Source: Actinacidiphila bryophytorum
GTDB taxonomy: Bacteria; Actinomycetota; Actinomycetes; Streptomycetales; Streptomycetaceae
Length of the DNA stretch: 64,000 nucleotides
Direction: 5' to 3'
Assembly (NCBI RefSeq): GCF_016916835.1
Contig: NZ_JAFFIX010000013.1
Span: forward strand, 1 to 64,000
This document shows positions 41,417-50,468 of this stretch, in pieces; position 1 is the stretch's first letter, and every line of letters starts with the position of its first letter. Both the position numbers and the translations under genes were made by a program. The notes beneath the pieces were generated by a model that was not told the DNA's origin, did not search any database, and was given only the letters and a program-made list of their open reading frames with translations.

Positions 41417-42478
41417 TCAGGTGAAGGACGTCGGCAGGTACTGGTCCACGTTGTCCTTGGTCACGGTCGCCGAGAAGAGGGTGATGGACGTCGGCACCTC
41501 CTGCTCGACCAGGTCGCCCATGCCCTTGCTCTGGCCGATCAGCCGCGCCAGGGTGACCGCGGAGGCCGACATGCTCGACGGGTAGACCACGGTGGCCTTC
41601 AGCACCCCGCTGTCCGCCTTGATCTCCTGCATGGCGTGCTTGGAGCCCGCGCCGCCGACCATGAAGAACTCGCTGCGCCCGGCCTGCTTGATGGCCGCCT
41701 CGACACCGATGCCCTGGTCGTCGTCGTGGTTCCAGACCGCGTCCAGCTTGGAGCGGGCCTGCAGCACGTTGCTCATCACCTGCTGGCCGCTGTCCGCGGT
41801 GAACTGCGCGGCCTGCCGGATGCTCACCGAGAAGCCCGCCTTGGCCAGCGCCTCCTTGAAGCCCAGGCTGCGCTGCTTGGTGAGATCGAGGTTGTCGATG
41901 CCGGCGATCTCGCCGATCACCGGCTTGCTGACGCCCTTGGCCTTGAGCGTCTTGATGATGAACTGGGCGGCGTTGACGCCCATGCCGTAGTTGTCGCCGC
42001 CGATCCAGGTGCGGTAGGCGAGCGAGTTGTCGAAGACCCGGTCGAGGTTGACCACCGGGATGCCCGCGTCCATCGCCTGCGCGCCGATCGAGGTCAGCGC
42101 CTTGCCGTCGAAGGGCAGGATCACCAGCACGTCGACCTTCTTGTCGATCAGCGTCTGGACGGCGCTGATCTGCGCGTTGACGTCGTTGGTGCCCTCGGCT
42201 GCCTGGAAGCTGACGTCGGTGAACTGCCCCGCCTGCGCCTTCGCGTTCTTGGTGATCGCCGCGATCCAGCCGTGGTCGGCGGCCGGCGCGGAGAAGCCTA
42301 TGGTGACGTGCTTGCCCGGAGTGCTGCCCGACGCTGCGGTCGTCGCCTTGACGTTGGCCTTGTCCGCGTCGCCGTTGGAGTTGCTGGTGCACGCCGAGAG
42401 CAGCAGACCGCCGCCCAGGGCGCCCGCGCCGAGCAGCATGTTTCTGCGCCCCATGGACGTGGGTCCGGTCTCTTTCAT
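41417..42478 (-). CDS. Sugar ABC transporter substrate-binding lipoprotein
   Basis: This 353-residue lipoprotein of the ribose/xylose-binding (periplasmic binding protein type I, RbsB-like) family has a signal peptide ending in the lipobox LLSACTS. It continues with VTIGFSAPAADHGWIAAITK, ILPFDGKALTSIGAQAMDAG and VNLDRVFDNSLAYRTWIGGD, and the sugar-contact region NHDDDQGIGVEAAIKQAGR. It captures a sugar outside the cell for the permease and ATPase genes encoded upstream in the same operon. GAAGGGAAC precedes the ATG. The exact sugar is unknown. Confidence 0.92.
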   Translation of the reverse strand: MKETGPTSMGRRNMLLGAGALGGGLLLSACTSNSNGDADKANVKATTAASGSTPGKHVTIGFSAPAADHGWIAAITKNAKAQAGQFTDVSFQAAEGTNDVNAQISAVQTLIDKKVDVLVILPFDGKALTSIGAQAMDAGIPVVNLDRVFDNSLAYRTWIGGDNYGMGVNAAQFIIKTLKAKGVSKPVIGEIAGIDNLDLTKQRSLGFKEALAKAGFSVSIRQAAQFTADSGQQVMSNVLQARSKLDAVWNHDDDQGIGVEAAIKQAGRSEFFMVGGAGSKHAMQEIKADSGVLKATVVYPSSMSASAVTLARLIGQSKGMGDLVEQEVPTSITLFSATVTKDNVDQYLPTSFT

Positions 42479-42541
42479 AGGGATGTTCCCTTCGAGGGTG
42501 GATGCGGGAAGGAAAAAGAGGAAAAAGGGGCGGCCGTGGGG

Positions 42542-43645
42542 TCAGGCCGGTGAGCGTGCACCGCGGGTGCGCTGCAGCAGGACGGCGGCCAGGATGATCA
42601 GGCCCTTGGCGATCTCCTGGATGTCCGTGGTCAGGTTGTTCAGCACGAAGATGTTGGTGATCGTGGTGAAGACCAGGACGCCGAGGATCGAGCCGAACAG
42701 CGAGCCGCGCCCGCCGGCCAGCAGCGTGCCGCCGATGATCACCGCGGCGATGGAATCCAGCTCGTAGAGGTTGCCGAGGTTGCTGGCGCCGCTGGTGGTA
42801 CGGGCGGTGAGCATCACCGCGGCCACCCCGCAGCACACCCCCGACAGCAGGTAGAGCAGCATGGTGTGCCGGCGTACCGCGATGCCCGCCAGCCGCGCCG
42901 CCTCCGGGTTGCCGCCGACGGCGAAGGTGTGCCGGCCGAAGGTCGTACGGTTCAGCAGCAGCCAGCCCAGCACCACGATGGCGGCCATCAGGTAGACCAG
43001 CAGCGGGATGCCGAGGAATTTGTCGGTCGCGATCCGGTTGAAGGAGTCCACCGTGACGACCTGCGACTGCCGGTCGGAGATCCGCTCGGCGACACCGCGG
43101 GCCGAGGCCATCATGGCCAGCGTGGTGATGAAGGCGACGATCTTGCCGTAGGCGATCAGGATGCCGTTGAGCAGCCCGACGGCCGCGCCGACCACCACGG
43201 CGGTGAAGAGCATCCCGGCCAGGCCGTGCGACTGGGTGGCCACCGTGGTGCACCACACCGAGGCCACCGCGACGATCGCGCCGACCGACAGGTCGATGCC
43301 GCCGCCGATGATGACGAAGGTCTGGCCCACGGTGATGACGCCGATGACGGCGGCGCTGGTGAGGATGTTGACGATGTTGTTGCTGGTCAGGAAATTGCCG
43401 GAGGTCGCGGTGCCGACGACGCCCAGCAGGATCAGCACCACCAGCAGCCCGAGGCTGTGCATCTGGTGCAGCGGGAACAGCCGCAGCAACTGCCGGCCGA
43501 GCCCGCCGCCGGGTCCTGCCGCCCCCGGGTCCGGCCCCTCCTTCACCAGCGACGGCCTGGTCGCGACGCCGGCGCCCGACCCGGCTTGCGCGGGCAGCCC
43601 GGGGGCGTCCTCCTGCGCGGGTCTCGGCGTGGTCTGGTCACTCAT
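42542..43645 (-). CDS. Sugar ABC transporter permease (RbsC/XylH type)
   Basis: This 367-residue membrane protein has about ten hydrophobic segments after a ~60-residue cytoplasmic head rich in Pro/Gly. Hallmarks are FVIIGGGIDLSVGAIVAVAS, GLLNGILIAYGKIVAFITTL, TFGRHTFAVGGNPEAARLAG and AVIIGGTLLAGGRGSLFGSI of the ribose/xylose family. Its ATG lies 8 bp inside the end of the ATPase gene. A 63-bp gap precedes the binding-protein gene. Confidence 0.93.
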   Translation of the reverse strand: MSDQTTPRPAQEDAPGLPAQAGSGAGVATRPSLVKEGPDPGAAGPGGGLGRQLLRLFPLHQMHSLGLLVVLILLGVVGTATSGNFLTSNNIVNILTSAAVIGVITVGQTFVIIGGGIDLSVGAIVAVASVWCTTVATQSHGLAGMLFTAVVVGAAVGLLNGILIAYGKIVAFITTLAMMASARGVAERISDRQSQVVTVDSFNRIATDKFLGIPLLVYLMAAIVVLGWLLLNRTTFGRHTFAVGGNPEAARLAGIAVRRHTMLLYLLSGVCCGVAAVMLTARTTSGASNLGNLYELDSIAAVIIGGTLLAGGRGSLFGSILGVLVFTTITNIFVLNNLTTDIQEIAKGLIILAAVLLQRTRGARSPA

Positions 43646-45149
43646 GCGCGCTCTCTTCCATCACGAGGTCGAGTACGTGGGATTCCTTGAGCGAGGCGGC
43701 AGCGGCCTCATGGACGATCCGGCCCTCGCGCAGCACCAGGGCGCGGTCCGCGAGGCCGAGGACTTCCGGCACCTCGCTGGAGACGAACAGCACCGCGACC
43801 CCGGAGTCGGCCAGCTCCCGCACCAGTGCGTACAGCTCGGAGCGCGCACCGACGTCCACCCCCCGGGTGGGTTCGTCGAGCAGCAGCACCCGGCAGCCGC
43901 GCAGCAGCCAGCGGGCGAGCACCGCCTTCTGCTGGTTGCCGCCGGACAGCGTGCGGACCGCGCGCTGCGGGTCGGCGGGGCGCAGGTCGAGCGCGGCGAC
44001 CCGCTCGGCGGCGGCTGCCGTCTCCCGGCGGCGGTCCAGCCAGCCGAAGCGGGAGAAGCGGCCGAGCGAGGAGATGCTGACGTTGCGTACGACGCTGTCC
44101 TGCAGGAAGAGCGCCTGGCTCTTGCGTTCCTCGGGTGCCAGGCCGACCCCGGCCCTGACCGCGGCGGTGACCCGGCCCGGCGGCAGCGCCTTGCCGTCGA
44201 CCAGGACGGTGCCGGACGCCGGGCGGGTGGCGCCGTAGACGGCGTGCAGGATCTCGGAGCGGCCCGACCCGACCAGGCCCACCAGGCCGACGATCTCGCC
44301 CGCGCGGACGGTGAAGCTGACGTCCTCGAAGCTGCCGGGCTGCGTCAGGTGCTCGACCCGCAGCACCTCGTCGCGCTCGGGCGGTTCACCGCCCGGGACG
44401 CGCTGCGGGAAGTCGTACGCGCTCTCCCGGCCGGTCATCAGCGCGACGAGCTGGGCGGTGGGCGTGTCCGCGGGCAGGCCGCCGGCCACCGTGCGGCCGT
44501 CCTTGAGCACGGTGACCCGGGTGCCGATCGCGCGGATCTCGGCCATCCGGTGCGAGATGTAGAGGACGGCGACCCCGGCGGCGGTCAGCTCCCCGATGAC
44601 CCGGAAGAGGTTGCCGACCTCGTCCTGGGTGAGGACGGCGGACGGCTCGTCCATCACGATCAGCCGGGTGTCGTGGGACAGCGCCCTGGCCATGCTGACG
44701 ATCTGCTGCTGGGCCGGGGAGAGGCTGCCGACCTCCGTGCCGGGGGCGATCTCCGGGTGGCCGAGTGAGCGCAGCAGGTCGCGGGCGGCGGTGGCGGTCT
44801 CGCCGCGCCGGGTGAGGCCGAAGCGGGCGCGCTCGTGGCCGAGGAAGATGTTGTCGGCCACCGACAGGCCGTCGACCAGGTCGAGTTCCTGGTAGATGGT
44901 GGATATCCCGTGCCGCATCGCCGCCGTCGGGCTGGGCAGCACCACCGGTTCGCCGTCCCACGCCAGATCGCCGCTGTCGGGCTGGTGCGCACCGGCCAAC
45001 ACCTTGATGAGGGTGGACTTTCCGGCGCCGTTCTGGCCCAGTAGACAGTGCACCTCTCCTGGTTCGACGTCCAGATCGACACCGTCCAGCGCCTTGGCAC
45101 CGGGAAATTCCTTGGTAATTCCCCGCATTCGAAGCAGAGGAGAACTCAC
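43638..45149 (-). CDS. Sugar ABC transporter ATP-binding protein (RbsA/XylG type)
   Basis: This 503-residue ATPase has the duplicated nucleotide-binding domain typical of ribose/xylose/galactose importers. The first half has GQNGAGKST, YQELDLVDGLSV, LSPAQQQIVSMARAL and LIVMDEPSAVLT. The second half has a degenerate Walker A (GLVGSGRSE) with APEERKSQALFL and LSGGNQQKAVLARWL then LLLDEPTRGVDVG. I chose the GTG at 45149 because AAGGTGG is just upstream. An ATG further upstream would read through the promoter. A ROK-type promoter lies 55-100 bp upstream. Confidence 0.94.
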   Translation of the reverse strand: MSSPLLRMRGITKEFPGAKALDGVDLDVEPGEVHCLLGQNGAGKSTLIKVLAGAHQPDSGDLAWDGEPVVLPSPTAAMRHGISTIYQELDLVDGLSVADNIFLGHERARFGLTRRGETATAARDLLRSLGHPEIAPGTEVGSLSPAQQQIVSMARALSHDTRLIVMDEPSAVLTQDEVGNLFRVIGELTAAGVAVLYISHRMAEIRAIGTRVTVLKDGRTVAGGLPADTPTAQLVALMTGRESAYDFPQRVPGGEPPERDEVLRVEHLTQPGSFEDVSFTVRAGEIVGLVGLVGSGRSEILHAVYGATRPASGTVLVDGKALPPGRVTAAVRAGVGLAPEERKSQALFLQDSVVRNVSISSLGRFSRFGWLDRRRETAAAAERVAALDLRPADPQRAVRTLSGGNQQKAVLARWLLRGCRVLLLDEPTRGVDVGARSELYALVRELADSGVAVLFVSSEVPEVLGLADRALVLREGRIVHEAAAASLKESHVLDLVMEESAHE

Positions 45150-45203
45150 ATTGCCACCTTGGGAGGGGAGAACTGTGCGTGCCGGGAGAGACACAAAGCG
45201 TTC

Positions 45204-45251
45204 GTTCGTCAGTTCAGCGAACAAACTAATAAGGAGCGGGTAGGAGGGCAA
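45204..45251 (-). promoter_or_regulatory. ROK-type promoter/operator C of the sugar ABC operon
   Basis: On the minus strand, TTGCCC (45251-45246) and TAGTTT (45228-45223) are spaced by 17 bp. The operator (45204-45230) reads GTTCGTCAGTTCAGCGAA then CAAACTAAT on the plus strand, identical to element A except for one base. Transcription would begin near 45216, giving a 67-nt leader before the ATPase gene. The 45150-45467 region otherwise contains only this element and an iron box. Confidence 0.75.
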
Positions 45252-45396
45252 GAGTGGGGACGGCACCAGTTTGGAAACCTGACGGCGCTTCACCGGCACC
45301 GCACGGGGCCGGCGTACGGCGGCCCCGGCGCCGGGCGCGCGCGGCGGTGTGACGCATCCGACTACCCCCGTGCAGACCGCCCTCCGGCGGAATGCG

Positions 45397-45415
45397 TAAG
45401 GTTTGCCTTGGCTTA
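45397..45415 (+). promoter_or_regulatory. Candidate iron box (DmdR/IdeR) upstream of efeUO
   Basis: TAAGGTTTGCCTTGGCTTA matches the 19-bp consensus of actinobacterial DtxR-type iron repressors at 12 positions and lies 53 bp upstream of the efeUO start. It overlaps a TAAGGT hexamer that could act as the -10. Iron-dependent repression of an iron-uptake operon is expected for this family. Confidence 0.65.
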
Positions 45416-45467
45416 GTCGCTGGGGCGGGCCGGACCTGCGGGCGTCGAACGGAACGGGATCAGCAGC

Positions 45468-47579
45468 ATGTGGGACGACGCTTTTCCAAGCTTCCTCATC
45501 GGGCTGCGGGAGGGCCTGGAGGCCGGGCTGATCGTGTCCATCCTGGTCGCCACGCTGGTCCGTGCCGAGGCCAAGTCCCGGCTGCCGCAGGTGTGGACGG
45601 GCGTGCTGGCCGCGGTCGCGCTCTCGATGAGCTTCGGCGCGGTCCTCACCTTCACCGCGGCGAACCTGTCGGCCACCGCACAGGAGGCCTTCGGCGGCAC
45701 CCTGAGCGTCGTCGCGGTCGCCTTCGTCACCGCCATGGTGTTCTGGATGCGCCGCTCGGCCCGCCACTTGTCAGGGGAGATCAAACAGAAGGTCACCGCG
45801 GCGCTCGCCATGGGCGGCGGGATGATGGTGCTGACCTCCTTCCTCGCCGTCGGCCGCGAGGGCCTGGAGACAGCGCTGTTCCTGTGGACCACCGGGCGTG
45901 CCGCGGGCGAGTCCTCGGGTCCGCTGCTGGGCGCCGCTATCGGCCTGGTCATCGCGGCGGGCCTGTGCTGGGGCCTGTACCGCCGGGTGCTGAAGATCAA
46001 CCTGACCCGCTTCTTCACTGCCACCGGTGTCGTGCTGATCGTCATCGCCTCCGGCGTCCTCGGCTACGGCCTGCGCGACCTGCAGGAGGGCGGGGTGCTG
46101 CCGGGCGGGTCGGCCCTCGCCTTCGACCTGAGCGCCCACATCGACGCCGGCTCCTGGTACGCGGCCCTGCTCCAGGGCGTCCTGAACCTCACCCCCGCCA
46201 TGACCTGGCTCCAGGTCGCGGCCTACGTCAGCTACCTCGCCACCGTCATGACCCTGTTCGTGCACGGTGTGCGGCAGCCGGCAGCCCAGCCGAAGCCCGC
46301 GCCCGCGGTCAAGGCCGAGTCCTCCGAGGCCGCTGCCGAGGACGCCACCGAGGTCAGGCCCGAGCCGGCCGCCGGGACCGCCACCCCGGCCGGCCCCGCC
46401 GAGCCGTCAGGGGCACGCGGCCGCCCGGTCTGGCTGGTGCCCGCCGCCGTGGTCGCGGTCCCTGCGGTCGTCGCCGGGCTGCTGGTCGCCTTCGGCGACG
46501 ACAAGCCGGCGGCGGCGCAGACCGTCGCGGTCTCCGAGACCGACTGCGGCAAGGGCTTCACCGCCCCCCAGCCCGGCCGGCAGACCTTCCAGATGCACAA
46601 CACCGGCACCAAGGCCTCCGAGGTCTACCTGATAGACCCGGCGAGCAACGCGGTCTACGGCGAGATCGAGGGCCTGGCCCCCGGCACCACGCGCGACCTG
46701 GTCGCCACCGTCGGCAGCGGCAGTTACGCCTGGCGCTGCGTGCCCACCGGCGGCAAGGCGGTCACCTCGGCCGCGGTGCGTGTGAAGGGCGGCGGCACCA
46801 CCAAGGCCGTACTCCCGCTGGCCGAGTCGGAGCTGCAGGCGCCGCTGGCGGCGTACCGCTCCTACGTCGACGCAGGTCTCGCCGCCCTCCAGGGGCAGAC
46901 CGCGAAGCTGCAGGCGGACATCGCCCGCGGCGACCTGGCCGCCGCCCGCACCGACTGGCTCACCGCACACCGCGGCTACGCCTCGCTCGGCGCCGCCTAC
47001 GGCACCTTCGCCGACTTCGACGCGCGGATCGACGGCCGCAAGGACGGGCTGCCCGGCGGCGTCGCGGACAAGGACTTCACCGGCTTCCTGCGGATCGAGT
47101 ACGGGCTGTGGCACGGCCAGTCGGCCGCCGTGCTCCGGCCGTACGCCGACCGGCTCGCCGCCGACGTGACCGGGCTGCGCAAGGCCTTCCCCACGCAGGA
47201 CTTCGACCCCGCCGACCTGCCGCTGCGCAGCCACGAGATCCTGGAGAACACCCTCCAGTTCGAGCTGACCGGCGACACCGACGAGGGCAGCGGCAGCAAC
47301 CTGGGCACCGCCGACGCCAACCTGGCGGGCACCAGGGAACTGCTGACCGTGCTCCGCCCGCTGCTCACCCCGCGGGCCGCCCCTGGGCAGCTCGCCGCGA
47401 TCGACGCGGGCGTGGCCCGGCTGCAGGGCCTGCTGGACGCCGCCCGGCACGGCGGCACCTGGACGCCGGTCGAGGACCTCGACCCGGCCGCCCGCGCGAA
47501 GATCAACGGCGCCACCGGGCAGCTGCTCGAGGACCTGGCACCGGTCCCCGACCTGCTCGAAGTCCGCAAGTCCGCCTGA
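45468..47579 (+). CDS. EfeU-EfeO fusion: ferrous/ferric iron permease with extracytoplasmic EfeO domains
   Basis: This 703-residue protein joins two Efe components that are usually separate. Residues 1-265 are the FTR1-type permease with both iron-binding REGLE motifs ([10 protein letters not shown] and [10 protein letters not shown]) and about seven membrane segments. After an Ala/Pro/Glu linker and an extra membrane helix (~325-350) come a cupredoxin-like domain (~355-440) and an M75 imelysin-like domain with IEYGLWHGQ and SHEILENT. Iron bound by the EfeO part would be delivered directly to the attached permease. It is followed by efeB after 61 bp. Confidence 0.9.
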   Translation: MWDDAFPSFLIGLREGLEAGLIVSILVATLVRAEAKSRLPQVWTGVLAAVALSMSFGAVLTFTAANLSATAQEAFGGTLSVVAVAFVTAMVFWMRRSARHLSGEIKQKVTAALAMGGGMMVLTSFLAVGREGLETALFLWTTGRAAGESSGPLLGAAIGLVIAAGLCWGLYRRVLKINLTRFFTATGVVLIVIASGVLGYGLRDLQEGGVLPGGSALAFDLSAHIDAGSWYAALLQGVLNLTPAMTWLQVAAYVSYLATVMTLFVHGVRQPAAQPKPAPAVKAESSEAAAEDATEVRPEPAAGTATPAGPAEPSGARGRPVWLVPAAVVAVPAVVAGLLVAFGDDKPAAAQTVAVSETDCGKGFTAPQPGRQTFQMHNTGTKASEVYLIDPASNAVYGEIEGLAPGTTRDLVATVGSGSYAWRCVPTGGKAVTSAAVRVKGGGTTKAVLPLAESELQAPLAAYRSYVDAGLAALQGQTAKLQADIARGDLAAARTDWLTAHRGYASLGAAYGTFADFDARIDGRKDGLPGGVADKDFTGFLRIEYGLWHGQSAAVLRPYADRLAADVTGLRKAFPTQDFDPADLPLRSHEILENTLQFELTGDTDEGSGSNLGTADANLAGTRELLTVLRPLLTPRAAPGQLAAIDAGVARLQGLLDAARHGGTWTPVEDLDPAARAKINGATGQLLEDLAPVPDLLEVRKSA

Positions 47580-47640
47580 GCGGCGGGCCGCCCGCAGGCC
47601 CGCCCCCGTACCGCCGCACGCCGCAGGAAGGGAACCGCAG

Positions 47641-48948
47641 ATGTCCGCCGAGACCCCACGCGCCGCCGAGGGAACACAGCCCCGGGGCAGCTGCCCGATG
47701 GGCGCGGGCCGCCGGTCCTTCGTGAAGTCCGCGATCGGCGCGGGCGCCGGGGCCGCGGCCCTGGCGGGTGGCGGCTTCGCGCTGACCAGCGCAGTCGGCG
47801 GCGACCACGCGGCGGCTGCCGACCACGGCGACGCGGGCCAGGCGCCCGCGGTGCCCTTCCACGGCGCGCACCAGGCCGGTGTCACCACCGCGCAGCCCGC
47901 AGCGGCGGCCTTCGTGGCCTTCGACGTCATCGCCGACACCGCGGCGGAACTGACCGACCTGTTCAGGACGCTGACCGAACGCGCCCGCTTCCTGACCGCC
48001 GGGGGCGCACCCGCCGACCTCGGCGTCGGCGCCCCGCCGTCCGACAACGGCATCCTCGGCCCGACCGTCCCCGCCGACGCCCTGACCGTGACCGTCGGCG
48101 TCGGCGCGTCACTCTTCGACGACCGCTACGGCCTGGCCGCCGCGAAACCCCGCCGGCTGGCACCGATGCGCACCTTCCCCAACGACAACCTCAAAGCCGA
48201 GCACTGCCACGGCGACCTCAGCCTGCAGATCTGCGCGGGCAGCACCGACACCGTGCTGCACGCGCTGCGCGACATAGCCCGGCACACCCGGGGCGCGATG
48301 CAGATCAAGTGGCGCATGGACGGCTTCCACAGCGCGCCGAGGCCGGTCGGCGCGCAGCGCAACCTGCTGGGCTTCAAGGACGGCATCGTCAACCCCGACG
48401 TGTCCTCGGGCCGCGAGATGGACCGGCTGGTGTGGGTCACCGACGCGCTCGGCGAGCCCGGCTGGGCGACCGGCGGCACATACCAGGTGATCAGGGTCAT
48501 CCGGATGCTGGTCGAGTTCTGGGACCGGGTCTCGCTGACCGAGCAGGAGAAGATGTTCGGCCGCCGCAAGGACACCGGGGCGCCGCTGGACGGCGCGAAG
48601 GAGACCGACGCGCCCGACTACGCCAAGGACCCGCAGGGCAACGCGATCCCGCTGGACGCGCACATCCGGCTGGCCAACCCGCGCACCGCGAAGACCGACG
48701 ACTCGCGCATCCTGCGGCGCGGCTACAACTACGACAACGGCATCGACGCGGTCGGCAACCTCGACATGGGCCTGGTCTTCTGCAGCTACCAGCAGGACGT
48801 GGTCCGGCAGTTCGAGGCGACGCAGACCCGGCTGATCGACGAACCGCTGGTCGACTACATCTCACCGGTCGGCGGCGGCTACTTCTTCACGCTCCCCGGC
48901 GCCCGCGACGCCCACGACTTCCTGGGGCGCGGCATGCTCGCCGGCTGA
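47641..48948 (+). CDS. efeB: EfeB, Tat-exported Dyp-type haem peroxidase
   Basis: This 435-residue DyP-type peroxidase is exported by the Tat system ([20 protein letters not shown]) and works with the EfeUO system, oxidising ferrous iron or acting on haem. The catalytic GxxDG motif is [12 protein letters not shown], and the proximal haem histidine is in [10 protein letters not shown]. Other DyP features are [13 protein letters not shown] and [13 protein letters not shown]. The final residues LGRGML complete the family length. It is the last gene of the iron operon. Confidence 0.93.
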   Translation: MSAETPRAAEGTQPRGSCPMGAGRRSFVKSAIGAGAGAAALAGGGFALTSAVGGDHAAAADHGDAGQAPAVPFHGAHQAGVTTAQPAAAAFVAFDVIADTAAELTDLFRTLTERARFLTAGGAPADLGVGAPPSDNGILGPTVPADALTVTVGVGASLFDDRYGLAAAKPRRLAPMRTFPNDNLKAEHCHGDLSLQICAGSTDTVLHALRDIARHTRGAMQIKWRMDGFHSAPRPVGAQRNLLGFKDGIVNPDVSSGREMDRLVWVTDALGEPGWATGGTYQVIRVIRMLVEFWDRVSLTEQEKMFGRRKDTGAPLDGAKETDAPDYAKDPQGNAIPLDAHIRLANPRTAKTDDSRILRRGYNYDNGIDAVGNLDMGLVFCSYQQDVVRQFEATQTRLIDEPLVDYISPVGGGYFFTLPGARDAHDFLGRGMLAG

Positions 48949-48970
48949 TCCGCGCGGCGGCAAGGTCTAC

Positions 48971-48994
48971 GGTGTATAGTTTACGCCGTATACC
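48971..48994 (+). promoter_or_regulatory. Promoter/operator before the Asp-nucleophile hydrolase
   Basis: TATAGT at 48975-48980 is a near-consensus -10. It is embedded in an imperfect inverted repeat with arms GGTGTA and TATACC, and overlaps two direct TACG..GTATA units 14 bp apart (from 48968 and 48982). The spacing suits a TetR-type operator. No -35 is obvious. Confidence 0.45.
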
Positions 48995-48995
48995 G

Positions 48996-49871
48996 ATGCT
49001 GCTGCCGACAGACGGGCCGACGACGATGACAACCCAGACGATCGAGCTCTCCGCCGGGACCATCGACTACCAGGACACCGGCGGCGACGGCCCCGTCGTC
49101 GTGCTGCTGCACGGCCTGCTGATGGACGCGACGCTGTGGGACACGGTGACCGAGGAGCTGCGCGGCCGGCACCGCGTCCTGGTGCCCACACTGCCGATGG
49201 GCGCGCACGCCCGCCCCATGCACGACGACGCGGACCTCTCACCGCGCGCGCTGGCCCGCCTGGTGGGGGAGTTCCTCGAACGCCTCGGCCTGCGGGACGT
49301 CACGCTGGTCGGCAACGACACCGGCGGCGCACTGGTGCAGCTGCTGATCACCGAGGGCACGGAGCGCGTGGGCTCGGTGGTGCTGGCCTCCTGCGACGCC
49401 TACGACAACTTCCCGCCGGGCCTGACGGGCAAGACGGTCGTCCTGACCGGCAAGCTGCCGCCGGCCCTCTTCGGCCTGTTCATGCAGCAGATGCGGGTCA
49501 AGCCGGTGCGGCGGCTGCCGATCGCCTTCGGCTGGCTGACCAAGCGCGGTGACGCGGTCACCGCACGCTGGATGCGGCCGATCCTCACCCAGGCGGGGGT
49601 CAGGCGCGACGCGGTGAAGGTCCTGCGCGGTATCGCCGCGGACCGCCGCGTCCTCGAAACCGCTGCCGAGTCCCTGGCCGGCTTCGACCGCCCCGCCCGC
49701 GTCGTCTGGGCGGAGGACGACCGCGTGATGCCCCCGGACCACGGCCGCCGCCTCGCCGCCGCCCTCCCCCAGGCCCGCCTCGTCATCATCCCCGACAGCT
49801 ACACCCTCCTCCCCCTCGACCAACCCGCAGCCCTGGCGACCACCATCCACGAGGCAGCCACGACCCCCTGA
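48996..49871 (+). CDS. Alpha/beta hydrolase of the haloalkane dehalogenase-like (Asp nucleophile) group
   Basis: This 291-residue protein (or 281 residues from ATG 49026) has the fold elements VVVLLHGLLMDATLW and a nucleophile elbow LVGNDTGGALVQ, with Asp instead of Ser as in haloalkane dehalogenases and epoxide hydrolases. An acid loop WAEDDRVMPPDHG follows. At the place of the usual catalytic histidine the chain reads IIPDSYTLLPLDQP, with Tyr instead of His, so normal turnover is doubtful. It is a monocistronic gene, and no strong ribosome-binding site is seen for either start. Confidence 0.82.
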   Translation: MLLPTDGPTTMTTQTIELSAGTIDYQDTGGDGPVVVLLHGLLMDATLWDTVTEELRGRHRVLVPTLPMGAHARPMHDDADLSPRALARLVGEFLERLGLRDVTLVGNDTGGALVQLLITEGTERVGSVVLASCDAYDNFPPGLTGKTVVLTGKLPPALFGLFMQQMRVKPVRRLPIAFGWLTKRGDAVTARWMRPILTQAGVRRDAVKVLRGIAADRRVLETAAESLAGFDRPARVVWAEDDRVMPPDHGRRLAAALPQARLVIIPDSYTLLPLDQPAALATTIHEAATTP

Positions 49872-49946
49872 CCACTCGTTCTTCCGCCCAAAAGGGGCGA
49901 CCGCTTCGAGACGCCGCACCCTGCGCCGGCCCCCGGCAAGGGCACC

Positions 49947-50369
49947 TCACCCCACAAGCCGCTCCGCGGTGGCGTGGACCTTCGCGAGGGTCGCGAGCAG
50001 GGCGGCCCGCTCGTCGTCGGTCAGCTCAGCCGTGACCTTCTCCTCAAGGTCACGACGCCCGGCCTCGACCGGCTCGCGCAAAGCGCGCCCCGCATCAGTG
50101 AGCCACAGCCGCACGAGCCGGTTGTCGCGCTCGTCGCGGCGGCGTACGAGCAGACCCGACGCGGTCATCCGGTCAGCCATCTTGACCACCGTGGGCGTCG
50201 TGACGTGCAGCTTGGCCGCTACCTCGCCCGGCGTCCTGCCGTCCTGCTCCCACAGCGCGGCGAGCAGGTGGTGCTGGCCGTAGTGCAGGCCGTTGGCGCG
50301 CATGGCCTCGTCGGCCAGCGCACGCAGCACCTTGGTCGTCCTGCTGTGCAGGTCGAGGAATTCGGGCAC
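49947..50369 (-). CDS. MarR-family transcriptional regulator
   Basis: This 140-residue winged-helix repressor has YGQHHLLAALWEQDGRTPGE, recognition helix LHVTTPTVVKMADRMTASG, wing RRRDERDNRLVRLWLT and a C-terminal dimerisation helix. It is divergent from an NmrA-like gene, and a perfect palindrome lies between them, typical of MarR regulators that control the neighbour and themselves in response to a small molecule or oxidant. Confidence 0.93.
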   Translation of the reverse strand: MPEFLDLHSRTTKVLRALADEAMRANGLHYGQHHLLAALWEQDGRTPGEVAAKLHVTTPTVVKMADRMTASGLLVRRRDERDNRLVRLWLTDAGRALREPVEAGRRDLEEKVTAELTDDERAALLATLAKVHATAERLVG

Positions 50370-50393
50370 GGCCCGCCTCCCGCCACGAATCGA

Positions 50394-50422
50394 TTGACGG
50401 CTAATGATTAGCCGACTAGCGT
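50394..50422 (+). promoter_or_regulatory. NmrA-like gene promoter with MarR palindrome in the spacer
   Basis: TTGACG (50394-50399) and TAGCGT (50417-50422) are 17 bp apart. The spacer holds GGCTAATGATTAGCC (50399-50413), a perfect 7+1+7 palindrome, so a MarR dimer bound there would exclude RNA polymerase. A half-site CATTAG recurs at 50437-50442. Confidence 0.8.
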
Positions 50423-50468
50423 TCCCCTCGGCAGATCATTAGACGGCAAACGACCCGAGGGGTTCCTC

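Noticed and set aside
45380..45467. A longer N-terminus for the EfeU-EfeO fusion or a separate small gene before it
   Set aside because: The region holds the iron box, and the conserved EfeU sequence begins at [16 protein letters not shown].
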